Positions 35,007 to 42,717 of a stretch of 59,234 nucleotides of DNA are shown here, piece by piece (positions within the stretch are counted from its first letter, which is position 1; each line of letters begins with the position of its first letter). The position numbers and the translations under genes are program-made. A model generated the notes under the pieces. The model saw only the letters and a program-made list of their open reading frames with translations, was not told where the DNA came from and did no database searches. The DNA comes from Myxococcota bacterium (GTDB lineage Bacteria > Myxococcota_A > Polyangia > JAAYKL01): assembly GCA_030065855.1 (NCBI GenBank), contig JASJCT010000029.1:1-59234 (forward strand), in the 5' to 3' direction.

Positions 35007-36095
35007 ATGGCAGTTGATATGTCGACAAGGAAAACGGACATCGGTCCTCCCCATTACGAACAATTTCTTCCGCCCGTCATCAAGAAAAATTACGGCAAGT
35101 GGAAGTATCACGAGATCCCCAAGCCCGGCGTGCTGGTTCACACCGCTGAGTCGGGAGATAAGATTTGGTCTGTGCGCGCAGCCACACCGCGTCTTGCCAG
35201 CATTGAGACCCTGCGCCTCTTCTGCGACCTGGCTGACGAATTCTGCGGTGGGTATCTGCGCTGGACCAGCCGCAATAATGTAGAGTTCCTCTGTTCAGAG
35301 GAAAGCAAAGTGGATCCCCTCATCGCCAAGCTGAAGGCCGCTGGGTATCCAGTGGGTGGTGTTGGCAATGCCATCACCAATATCGTGCATACCCAGGGCT
35401 GGGTGCACTGCCACTCGGCAGCATCGGATGCCTCGGGTGTCGTCAAATCCGTGATGGACGCCCTGTTTCCCTATTTTGAGAGTATGGACAAGCTGCCTGC
35501 CAAGCTGCGCATCGCGTTTGCGTGCTGCCTGAACATGTGCGGCGCGGTTCACTGCTCGGACATCGCGATCTTGGCGGTTCATAGGCACGCACCGGTCATC
35601 GACCACGCCAACCTGGCAGCCCAGTGCGAAATTCCCAACGTGATCGCCTCCTGTCCCACCGGCGCTATTCGAACGGCCACGGTGGACGGCAAGCCATCTG
35701 TTGAAATTATTGACGATCAGTGCATGTATTGCGCCAACTGTTTCTCGGTTTGTCCGTCACTGCCGCTCAATGATCCGGATACAGACGGTATCTCCATTTG
35801 GGTGGGTGGCAAGCTCTCCAATGCGCGGACCACACCCCAGTTTTCCAAGCTCGCCATTCCCTTTATTCCAAATGAGCCACCCCGGTGGCCCGGCGTTGTC
35901 GATGCCGTAAAGAATATCGTGGAAGTATATGCCAAAAATGCCCGTAGATTCGAGCGGTTGAGCGAGTGGGTGGATCGCATCGGTTGGCCCAAGTTCTTTG
36001 AACTGACCGACATTGAATTTACCAAGTATCATCTCGACGACTTTGTGCATGCCGGCGAGACATACAACCGAACCGCGCAACTGAGGCAAGGTTAG
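35007..36095 (+). CDS. dsrB: Dissimilatory sulfite reductase, beta subunit
   Basis: DsrB, 362 residues, is the structural partner of DsrA and carries sirohaem-binding cysteines in [13 protein letters not shown] and a ferredoxin domain [15 protein letters not shown], with GWVHCHS near the conserved heme region. A strong GGAG ribosome binding site lies 8 bases upstream of the ATG. It follows dsrA after 34 bases and precedes dsrD by 9 bases. Confidence 0.96.
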   Translation: MAVDMSTRKTDIGPPHYEQFLPPVIKKNYGKWKYHEIPKPGVLVHTAESGDKIWSVRAATPRLASIETLRLFCDLADEFCGGYLRWTSRNNVEFLCSEESKVDPLIAKLKAAGYPVGGVGNAITNIVHTQGWVHCHSAASDASGVVKSVMDALFPYFESMDKLPAKLRIAFACCLNMCGAVHCSDIAILAVHRHAPVIDHANLAAQCEIPNVIASCPTGAIRTATVDGKPSVEIIDDQCMYCANCFSVCPSLPLNDPDTDGISIWVGGKLSNARTTPQFSKLAIPFIPNEPPRWPGVVDAVKNIVEVYAKNARRFERLSEWVDRIGWPKFFELTDIEFTKYHLDDFVHAGETYNRTAQLRQG

Positions 36096-36104
36096 GAGTG
36101 AAAA

Positions 36105-36341
36105 ATGAGCGCAAGCGTTGAACAAGTCGCCGACGCCATGTACGAAATGGTGAAGGAGTATCATGGCAAGAGAAACCTCAAAGCACTGGATCTCACGAAG
36201 GCCATGATCGAAAAATTCGGCGAGGATGGGTGCGATAAGAAGCTGTGCAAGCAAGCAATCAGAACCCTCATGGATTCCGGCCGCTGCGTGTACAACTACG
36301 TCGGTGGCAGCTACATCGCGTTGCCCCCCGACCAGAGCTAG
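36105..36341 (+). CDS. dsrD: DsrD, winged-helix protein of the dsr operon
   Basis: A 78-residue protein with a winged-helix fold (YHGKRNLKALDLTKAMIEKF ... KLCKQAIRTLMDSGRCVYNYVGGSYIALP). In known sulfate reducers DsrD is always near dsrAB and stimulates sulfite reduction by DsrAB. Its presence supports a reductive role of this cluster. Nine bases separate it from dsrB, and a strong hairpin (36354-36377) follows its stop. Confidence 0.93.
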   Translation: MSASVEQVADAMYEMVKEYHGKRNLKALDLTKAMIEKFGEDGCDKKLCKQAIRTLMDSGRCVYNYVGGSYIALPPDQS

Positions 36342-36353
36342 TCAATCGATGTG

Positions 36354-36377
36354 CCTCTGGGCAGGGTTGCCCAGGGG
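36354..36377 (+). terminator. Hairpin between dsrD and dsrL
   Basis: CCTCTGGGCA (36354-36363) pairs with TGCCCAGGGG (36368-36377) around a 4-base loop; the only irregular pair is a G-T. Flanking TCGATG and CGTCGA can extend the stem. No T-run follows, so it is a partial terminator, attenuator or processing site that could lower dsrL expression relative to dsrABD. Confidence 0.5.
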
Positions 36378-36482
36378 CGTCGATGTTTCTGACTGGCCAA
36401 GGTACTGACGATCCCATGTAATTTGAGCGGAGCGTGCTTCTGTGTGCACACTGCCCTACGCTACAGCTTGAGATGGTGAGAA

Positions 36483-38177
36483 ATGGGCCTATTAAAAAAA
36501 GACAAGAAGAAAAAGCCGGTCCGCATGGCCGGCCACGGCGCCACAAGTACTAAAACATCTACAGCGCGACCACAGCAGATACTAAAGACAGCCCCTTGCA
36601 CAGCAACGTGCCCGAGCGGCAACAAGATCCGCATGTGGCTCCAAGCGATTGCTCAGCGTGAAAAGCTGGGTATGAGCGAAGAAGAAGCCTTTACAAAGGC
36701 CTGGAACATCATCGTGGATACCAATCCCTTTCCATCGATGATGGGCCGGATCTGCCCCCACCCGTGCGAAGACAAGTGTAATCGGGTCGTCAAGGAGGGC
36801 GGTGTCGCAATCAATGTGTGTGAGCGGTTCATCGGAGACTTCGGCCTCGAGAAGAAACTTCCTCTTCTCAAGCTCGAAGAAGATGCTAAGTCTGAATCGG
36901 TCGCCGTGGTAGGCGCTGGGCCTGCGGGCCTGTCATTTGCCTACCAAATGGCCCGGCGCGGATATCCGGTTACCGTGTACGAAAAAACTGACAAGGTCGG
37001 CGGCATGGTGTTTTGGGGGATTCCCTTTTATCGGCAGCCCGAAGATGTCCTGACCGCCGAGGTGCAGCGCATCGTCGATATGGGTGTGACCCTCAAGTTG
37101 GGTACGGAAGTCGGTAAAGACGTCTCAATCGACGCTCTGAAGTCCGAGCACAAGATCATTTTCGTTGGCATCGGCGCCCACAAGGGCCGCCTGATGCGCG
37201 TGCCAGGCGAGGAGGGCCCAGGTGTGTTTACCGGGGTCGACTATCTGCATCGGGTAAATAACGGCGAAAAGGTCGACGTGGGCAAGAAAGTCGCAGTCAT
37301 TGGCGGTGGCGACACTGCCATCGATGCGGCGCGCGCCGCGCGACGGGTAGGAGCGGAAGTCACTGTCCTGTACCGCCGAACCCGCACTGAGATGCCGGCA
37401 ATCGATAGCGAGATTGAAGACGCCATTAAAGAAAACGTTAAGGTCGAGCTCCTCGTGGCACCTGTTGAGGTCAAGCGGGACGGCGACACTGTCACGGCCA
37501 TTACCGTACAGAAAATGGAACTGGGTGAGCCAGACAGTTCAGGCCGTCGTCGCCCCGTACCCATCGAGGGATCGGAATACGACGTGCCAGTGGATTGCGT
37601 GATCGCGGCCATCTCTCAGGAGCCAGACGCCACCGGGCTCGAGGCGCTCTACGACGGGCCTTGGGTAACCGCCGAGGACAACGGCAAGGTAGCAGACGGT
37701 CTCTTTGCCGGCGGCGATGTGGTCAATCTCGGTTTGGCGACCATCGCCATAGGACAGGGAAGGGCAGCGGCCGAGGCAGCTCACGCGCAGTTGCGCGGAC
37801 TCGATGCAGCGGCAGGTTTGCCGGCGCCGCCCATTCCCAAAGAGCGCATCAAAGCGGAGTTGGAGGATGTCTACCCATCCAGCCCAGCTGCAACGGCAGC
37901 GCATCGACCCCTCGAAGAATGGCTCACCAAGCCGGATGACGAGATCGTCCTCGGTATTGACAAAGAGCAATTCTTGGCAGAAGTGGGGCGCTGCTTTTCC
38001 TGTGGTCAGTGCTTTGGGTGCGAACGGTGCTGGATGTACTGCACGCCCGGTTGCTTCAAGAAGGTAGAACCGATAGCACTCGGCGAACCGTACTACAGCA
38101 TGAAATTGGAAACATGCGACGGCTGCAACAAATGCCAAGACGAATGTCCCTGTGGTTACATGGACATGGTTGGATAA
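36483..38177 (+). CDS. dsrL: DsrL, NAD(P)H-dependent iron-sulfur flavoprotein
   Basis: A 564-residue homologue of the GltD/NfnB fold. The N-terminal Fe-S region has CTATCPSGNKIRMWL and ICPHPCEDKCNR. FAD binding is AVVGAGPAGLSFAYQ (141-155) and the pyridine nucleotide site is IGGGDTAIDAARAARRVG (273-290) with RR in LYRR, as in NADPH-binding relatives. The C-terminal part carries two ferredoxin-like motifs, CFSCGQCFGCERC and CDGCNKCQDECPCG. DsrL passes electrons between NAD(P)H and DsrAB. It was described in sulfur oxidisers, and a related group exists in reductive or disproportionating organisms. Here it sits next to dsrD, so this second type is inferred. Confidence 0.85.
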   Translation: MGLLKKDKKKKPVRMAGHGATSTKTSTARPQQILKTAPCTATCPSGNKIRMWLQAIAQREKLGMSEEEAFTKAWNIIVDTNPFPSMMGRICPHPCEDKCNRVVKEGGVAINVCERFIGDFGLEKKLPLLKLEEDAKSESVAVVGAGPAGLSFAYQMARRGYPVTVYEKTDKVGGMVFWGIPFYRQPEDVLTAEVQRIVDMGVTLKLGTEVGKDVSIDALKSEHKIIFVGIGAHKGRLMRVPGEEGPGVFTGVDYLHRVNNGEKVDVGKKVAVIGGGDTAIDAARAARRVGAEVTVLYRRTRTEMPAIDSEIEDAIKENVKVELLVAPVEVKRDGDTVTAITVQKMELGEPDSSGRRRPVPIEGSEYDVPVDCVIAAISQEPDATGLEALYDGPWVTAEDNGKVADGLFAGGDVVNLGLATIAIGQGRAAAEAAHAQLRGLDAAAGLPAPPIPKERIKAELEDVYPSSPAATAAHRPLEEWLTKPDDEIVLGIDKEQFLAEVGRCFSCGQCFGCERCWMYCTPGCFKKVEPIALGEPYYSMKLETCDGCNKCQDECPCGYMDMVG

Positions 38178-38213
38178 CAAGCAGACCGCGCGTAAGTTGA
38201 AATGGGTTTCGGT

Positions 38214-38235
38214 GCGGGCGGGCGCGCCCGCCCGC
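38214..38235. repeat. Perfect 22-base G/C palindrome before dsrN
   Basis: The sequence GCGGGCGGGCG followed by its exact complement-inverse CGCCCGCCCGC spans 38214-38235, only 10 bases before the dsrN start. It is very stable as an RNA hairpin and lies where the ribosome binding site would be. It may be a REP-type repeat or limit dsrN translation. Confidence 0.8.
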
Positions 38236-38245
38236 CCAGTACGCA

Positions 38246-39652
38246 ATGTCGCAAATCCATGTACCCAGACTTGTGGTGGCGGGATTGGCCGGGGATACCG
38301 GCAAGAGCTTGGTGTCCCTCGGCCTGGTTCGCGCGTTACGCACCAGGGGGCTTGCGGTCTCTCCGTTCAAGAAGGGACCGGATTTCATCGATGCCGCGTG
38401 GCTTGGCGCAGCTGCTGATGTGCCTGGCCGCAACCTAGACACATTTCTCATGCATCGGGATGCCATCATGGCGTCTTTGAAAAAAGCCTCGGCAGGGACT
38501 GACATCGCAGTTATCGAGGGCAATCGGGGACTTTATGACGGCATGGATGCGGTGGGGTCCCATTCCACGGCTGAGCTCGCCAAGCTGATCGGTGCGCCTG
38601 TGCTACTCGTGGTCAATGCGACCAAGACCACCCGAACAGTGGCGGCCCTCGTAAAGGGATGTCAGGTACTCGACCCGAACGTGCCCATCGTCGGGGTTGT
38701 ACTCAACCGGATCGGCACCAAGCGCCAGGAAAAGGTGATACGCGAAGCCATTCGCCGGGAGACAGGGCTCCCTGTGGTCGGGGCCATTCCCAAACTCGAT
38801 GCCCAGCACTTGCCCAGCCGCCACCTGGGACTGGTGACGGCGATGGAACACGGTGACCTGCAATCAGCCCTTGGGGCAATAGAAGGCGCTGTGATGCAAC
38901 ACGTGGACGTGGCCGCTGTCTTGGCCCTGGCCAACAGCGCGTCCGGTGTTGCTGATGCTAATGATGTTTATAATGATTTAGTAAAGACAAGGACCCCACC
39001 TGCCAGCAATGGACCCAAACCCCGGGTACGCATAGGCGTGCTTCGCGACGAGGCCTTCTCGTTCTACTATCCCGAAAACCTGGAGGCCCTTGAAGCATCT
39101 GGCGCTGAGTTACAGAGCATCTCCCCGGTCCGAGATCATACCCTACCGCATATCGACGCGCTTTACGCGGGCGGTGGGTTTCCCGAGGTCCATGCAGAAA
39201 AACTATCGGCCAATCAACCCCTGCGGGGTGCGATTAAAAAAAGGGTAGCTGAGGGGTTGCCCGTGTGGGCGGAATGCGGCGGGCTGATGTATCTCGCCGC
39301 GTCCCTCTTGCAAGCCGGCACGCCCTATCCCATGGTCGGCGCGCTGCCTATCGCCGTTGAACAGCAGCGGCGTCCACAGGGACACGGGTATGTCCAGGCC
39401 ACGGTGGATCGGAAAAATCCATTTCTCGACCCGGGTACAGCGCTTAAGGGCCATGAGTTTCACTACTCCCGGCTCAAGGCGTCGGCAGAGCAACTCCCCA
39501 CAGTGCTCGAGCTCGAGCGGGGCACTGGGATTGGCGGCGGTCGGGACGGTATATGCCAGGGCAATGTGGTGGCCATGTACACCCACCTCCACGCCCTGGG
39601 AACACCCGAGTGGGCCCCAGGCATGGTGCGGGCCTGCACTGGAGCAACTTAG
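38246..39652 (+). CDS. dsrN: DsrN, cobyrinate a,c-diamide synthase-like amidase (sirohaem amide synthesis)
   Basis: A 468-residue CbiA/CobB-family glutamine amidotransferase. The N-terminal ATPase-like part has GLAGDTGKS (14-22) and a dethiobiotin-synthetase-like fold; the C-terminal GATase has VWAECGGLMYLA with the catalytic Cys, and YVQATVDRKNPF and GHEFHYS with the expected His/Glu region. In B12 pathways this makes cobyrinate a,c-diamide. In dsr gene clusters the homologue (DsrN) amidates sirohaem to the form used by DsrAB, and position after dsrABDL favours that role. There are no other cobalamin ring genes here, only salvage genes at 19-24 kb. The start is ATG with no clear ribosome binding site. 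Confidence 0.87.
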   Translation: MSQIHVPRLVVAGLAGDTGKSLVSLGLVRALRTRGLAVSPFKKGPDFIDAAWLGAAADVPGRNLDTFLMHRDAIMASLKKASAGTDIAVIEGNRGLYDGMDAVGSHSTAELAKLIGAPVLLVVNATKTTRTVAALVKGCQVLDPNVPIVGVVLNRIGTKRQEKVIREAIRRETGLPVVGAIPKLDAQHLPSRHLGLVTAMEHGDLQSALGAIEGAVMQHVDVAAVLALANSASGVADANDVYNDLVKTRTPPASNGPKPRVRIGVLRDEAFSFYYPENLEALEASGAELQSISPVRDHTLPHIDALYAGGGFPEVHAEKLSANQPLRGAIKKRVAEGLPVWAECGGLMYLAASLLQAGTPYPMVGALPIAVEQQRRPQGHGYVQATVDRKNPFLDPGTALKGHEFHYSRLKASAEQLPTVLELERGTGIGGGRDGICQGNVVAMYTHLHALGTPEWAPGMVRACTGAT

Positions 39653-39658
39653 GACAGT

Positions 39659-40138
39659 ATGGGACTTAAGGAACGAAGCGTGACAGCGGTTGAGGCCGGT
39701 GATTTTGAAGCGGTTGAGGCACTCGTGTCTGAGGAACCGCGCGCGATCCGGTATATGGTGCGAATGATGTACGGCCTTGACAAGACAGTGCGAGAAAATT
39801 GCGCTAAGGCCATTGTCATTGCTGCGAAATATCATCCCAAAGTGGTAGCCCGGGTGGTACAAAATCTGGTCTGGGCCATGGATCAGCGATCCGGCACCTA
39901 CGCGCCCACTGCGCCCGAGGTGCTCAAAAGCCTGGCTGAGGCAAAACCAGAGCTGCTGGTCCCGGTAATGGGAGAGCTCGTGAGATTGGCGGGTGACACT
40001 AGTCTTAATACAGGTCTTTGTGATACGCTGCGCCTCGTCGCCGAGCGATGCCCTGGAGAATTGGGCGAAAAACTCAGGACTGCGTTGGAAATGAGACTGC
40101 GATACGGAGATAACGTTGAGCTTAGAAACAGAAAATAA
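39659..40138 (+). CDS. HEAT-repeat-like protein in the dsr cluster
   Basis: The 159-residue product is alpha-helical with repeated hydrophobic-turn patterns (VRMMYGLDKTVRENCAKAIVIAAKYHPKVVARVVQNLVWAM ... PELLVPVMGELVRLAGD) like HEAT/PBS-lyase repeats. It has no signal peptide or catalytic motif. It starts 6 bases after dsrN, and its end overlaps the next TPR gene by 23 bases. Helical-repeat proteins usually bind partner proteins; a role in assembling or protecting Dsr proteins is only an inference. No name is known to me. Confidence 0.65.
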   Translation: MGLKERSVTAVEAGDFEAVEALVSEEPRAIRYMVRMMYGLDKTVRENCAKAIVIAAKYHPKVVARVVQNLVWAMDQRSGTYAPTAPEVLKSLAEAKPELLVPVMGELVRLAGDTSLNTGLCDTLRLVAERCPGELGEKLRTALEMRLRYGDNVELRNRK

Positions 40139-40691
40139 TGGGCCCTCCCTTGAGGTGCTCGAGTGCCGCGTAAGGGAGAATCCAGATTGTGCCCTATCCC
40201 GCACAAAGCTCGCCACAGCCCTGCTGAAGTTGGGAAAAACCAAGCGCGCGGAAGCCGAGCTCAGGAAAGCTATCGAAATCGATGCGGGGTACATACCGGC
40301 GCTCGTCAACCTGGGGGGTATCCTGCTCGCCAGGTGGGATTTTAGAGGGTGTGTGGACCTCAATCGACAGGCCGCATCTCACAAGCCCGACGCCATTGAA
40401 GCCCATTTTAATCAAGGGCTTGCCCATCTCTACCTCGAGGAAAAGGAGGAGATGGTCGCTTGTTTCGAACGGGTAGTGGCGCTTGACGATAGCCACGCGG
40501 CCGGGCATTACTACCTGGCTGTTGGTTTACTCTCACTGAATCGGGAAGAAGAAGCGCGGGTTGCGCTTTCCAAAGCCGTTCAACTAGGGTACAAACCACA
40601 ACCGGACATTTTAAAAGCATTAAACAATAAGGACGGAAAAAATTCCGCCCATAAAACAAAGGGTAACCCTGACATACAAAAAAATCCCTAG
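40116..40691 (+). CDS. TPR protein in the dsr cluster
   Basis: A 191-residue protein with about four tetratricopeptide repeats, for example AEAELRKAIEIDAGYIPALVNLGG and EAHFNQGLAHLYLEEKEEMVACFERVVALDDSHAAGHYYLAVG. The TTG start at 40116 lies within the HEAT-like gene and has GGAGA 5 bases upstream; overlap implies translational coupling. No signal peptide. It lies 20 bases before dsrC. Like its neighbour it probably binds proteins; a link to DsrC or DsrAB maturation is speculation. Confidence 0.7.
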   Translation: MSLETENNGPSLEVLECRVRENPDCALSRTKLATALLKLGKTKRAEAELRKAIEIDAGYIPALVNLGGILLARWDFRGCVDLNRQAASHKPDAIEAHFNQGLAHLYLEEKEEMVACFERVVALDDSHAAGHYYLAVGLLSLNREEEARVALSKAVQLGYKPQPDILKALNNKDGKNSAHKTKGNPDIQKNP

Positions 40692-40711
40692 GGACACAGG
40701 AGGTAAGGACA

Positions 40712-41029
40712 ATGACAGACTTTGTAGTAGGAGACAAGAAACTCACATTGGACGAAGATGGATTCATTCAAGAGCCCGAGCTTTGGGACGACGCTGTTGC
40801 CCTGGCGCTGGCCAAGACAGAAGGGGTCGACGAGCTCTCTGATGATCACTGGAAAGTGGTCAACTACCTGCGCGAGTACTACCTGGAATACCAGGTTGCC
40901 CCGATGATCCGTAAGCTGTGTAAAGGCACGGGCTTTAAGCTGAAACAAATCTATGATCTCTTCCCATCAGGACCGGCCAAGGGCGCTTGCAAAGTCGCGG
41001 GCCTTCCCAAGCCCACCGGTTGCGTCTGA
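40712..41029 (+). CDS. dsrC: DsrC, sulfur carrier protein
   Basis: DsrC is the 105-residue substrate protein that forms a trisulfide with the sulfur reduced by DsrAB and is then regenerated by DsrMKJOP. The C-terminal arm has the two key cysteines spaced by 10 residues (C93 and C104, GACKVAGLPKPTGCV). The helix region KVVNYLREYYLEYQVAPMIRKLCK is typical. It has an excellent AGGAGGT ribosome binding site 7 bases upstream, consistent with high expression. It lies between the TPR gene and the RsbRD-like gene. Confidence 0.95.
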   Translation: MTDFVVGDKKLTLDEDGFIQEPELWDDAVALALAKTEGVDELSDDHWKVVNYLREYYLEYQVAPMIRKLCKGTGFKLKQIYDLFPSGPAKGACKVAGLPKPTGCV

Positions 41030-41140
41030 TGCCTTAAGAGCGGTTTCTTACGTTTCGCAATACCTTCGTCCACAGGACACCCGATTCGAAATGGCGAATT
41101 GGGTCTTATGGCGAGCAGCGTGGTTTGGAGCAAATAGGGA

Positions 41141-41722
41141 ATGGCCCTTTCCGATATTTTAAAAAAGAGAAGCGCTGCGATAAAAGATGCGTGGCTCGAG
41201 CGTCTCTTGAGCTCCTATCCAAAGGATTCCCTTCAATTTCTGAAGGGGCGAGCAGATCCATTTGCCAATCCAGTGGGCCACACCTTGAAGTCCGGCATTC
41301 AGACCCTTGTCGATCTCTTGGTATCGCCAGAGCCCGCTGCTGCCTTTCGTCCGTCTTTGGTGGAAATCCTCAAAATAAGGGCACTTCAGGGGTTCACCCC
41401 CCCGTCGCAGACAATCTCCTTTGTTTTTTCTCTAAAAGATGTGGTAAGGCAGGAGTTGAAAAACGAACGCATGGATACCGCGTCTGTTTCAAAGGCGCTT
41501 TTTGCGCTCGACGGTCGCGTGGACGAGATGGCGCTCATGGCGTTTGATATATACGCCGAATTAAAAGAGCGACTCTGCGAAATCCGGATAAACGAAGTGA
41601 AAAGAAACGTTTCGCAACTTATCAAGCGAAGTAATTATTTCAATAGCGATTCGGACGCGGCGCCGGATCCGCAACCCGGCGACAATGAGCGCCAAAATCT
41701 ACAACGAGGCGGTGATCGATGA
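41141..41722 (+). CDS. RsbRD-N-type protein upstream of dsrM
   Basis: The 193-residue protein has the RsbRD N-terminal-like helical region (ILKKRSAAIKDAWLERLLSSYPKDSLQFL ... FANPVGHTLKSGIQTLVDLL), a globin-like fold first seen in stressosome proteins. The same domain is often found just before dsrM in sulfate reducers; the function there is not known. No STAS domain follows. Its end overlaps the dsrM start by 4 bases (ATGA), so it is translated with the membrane complex. The last 30 residues are polar and probably disordered. Confidence 0.78.
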   Translation: MALSDILKKRSAAIKDAWLERLLSSYPKDSLQFLKGRADPFANPVGHTLKSGIQTLVDLLVSPEPAAAFRPSLVEILKIRALQGFTPPSQTISFVFSLKDVVRQELKNERMDTASVSKALFALDGRVDEMALMAFDIYAELKERLCEIRINEVKRNVSQLIKRSNYFNSDSDAAPDPQPGDNERQNLQRGGDR

Positions 41723-42714
41723 ATGTACTAGTTTCTCTCGTCGCAGTCTCGGTCCTGATGGGCCTTGCGTACTTTGGCACAGGTGCGCTCGGCCTTGAGA
41801 CCGTTTTTGCCATCGTCCTACCTTATCTGTTTATTGCCATCTTTTTTATCGGCTTGATCTCCCGGGTGGTGTCCTGGGCCAAGTCGCCGGTGCCGTTCCG
41901 CATCCCGACGACCGTGGGGCAGCAAAAAACCCTGCCCTGGATTAAGTCCAGTAAAATCGACAGCCCCCATACCGGGGCAGGGGTGGTTTTGCGAATGGCG
42001 CTCGAGGTGTTGTTGTTTCGGTCCCTGTTCCGAAATACCCGAGCTGAATTGAACAAGGAAGGCCCCAGGGTGACCTATGCGTCTAATTACTGGCTTTGGT
42101 TTTTTGCCATTGCCTTCCACTACTCATTTCTCATCATTCTGGTGCGGCACCTGCGGTTCTTTGCAGAACCGGTGCCGGGGTTTGTGCTGGCCCTGCAGAG
42201 CGTTGACGGATTTATGCAATACGGGGTGCCTTCGTACTACATCACGAGCGTGCTCCTGATAGGGGCGACAGGCCTGTTGTTCTTAAGGAGAATCGCCTCG
42301 TCCCAATTGCGATACATCTCCCTTGCGAGCGACTACTTTCCCCTGTTTCTCATCCTCGGTATCGCCCTTACCGGGTTCTTGCTCAGGCACTTCTTCAAAA
42401 CCGACATCGTGGCTGTTAAAGAGCTCACCCTGGGCCTGGCCAGCTTCAGCCCAAAGGTACCTGAGGGAGTGAGCCCCTTGTTCTACATGCACTTTTTCCT
42501 CGTTACGGTTCTGTTTGCCTATTTTCCCTTTAGCAAGCTCACCCACATGGCCGGCGTGTTTTTGAGCCCGACGAGAAATCTGGCCAACAACAACCGGGAA
42601 AAGCGGCACATCAACCCGTGGAACCCAAAGGTCAAGTTGCATTCCTACGAAGAATATGAAGACGAGTTCCGCGACAAGATGGTCGGGGCTGGTATTCCCG
42701 TGGATAAGGAGTAA
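41719..42714 (+). CDS. dsrM: DsrM, membrane haem b subunit
   Basis: DsrM (331 residues) is the NarI-like di-haem b membrane subunit of DsrMKJOP, which exchanges electrons between the quinone pool and DsrC. About six hydrophobic stretches are seen, with His residues for haem in AFHYSFLIILVRHLRFF and LRHFF/YMHFFLVTVLFAYFPFSKLTHMAG. A coupled 4-base overlap with the RsbRD-like gene and a 3-base gap to dsrK support one transcript. Confidence 0.93.
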   Translation: MNVLVSLVAVSVLMGLAYFGTGALGLETVFAIVLPYLFIAIFFIGLISRVVSWAKSPVPFRIPTTVGQQKTLPWIKSSKIDSPHTGAGVVLRMALEVLLFRSLFRNTRAELNKEGPRVTYASNYWLWFFAIAFHYSFLIILVRHLRFFAEPVPGFVLALQSVDGFMQYGVPSYYITSVLLIGATGLLFLRRIASSQLRYISLASDYFPLFLILGIALTGFLLRHFFKTDIVAVKELTLGLASFSPKVPEGVSPLFYMHFFLVTVLFAYFPFSKLTHMAGVFLSPTRNLANNNREKRHINPWNPKVKLHSYEEYEDEFRDKMVGAGIPVDKE

Positions 42715-42717
42715 GCC

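Noticed and set aside
39203..40363. Minus-strand 386-codon frame
   Set aside because: Runs across dsrN, the HEAT-like and TPR genes; the plus-strand products have coherent domains and ribosome binding sites.
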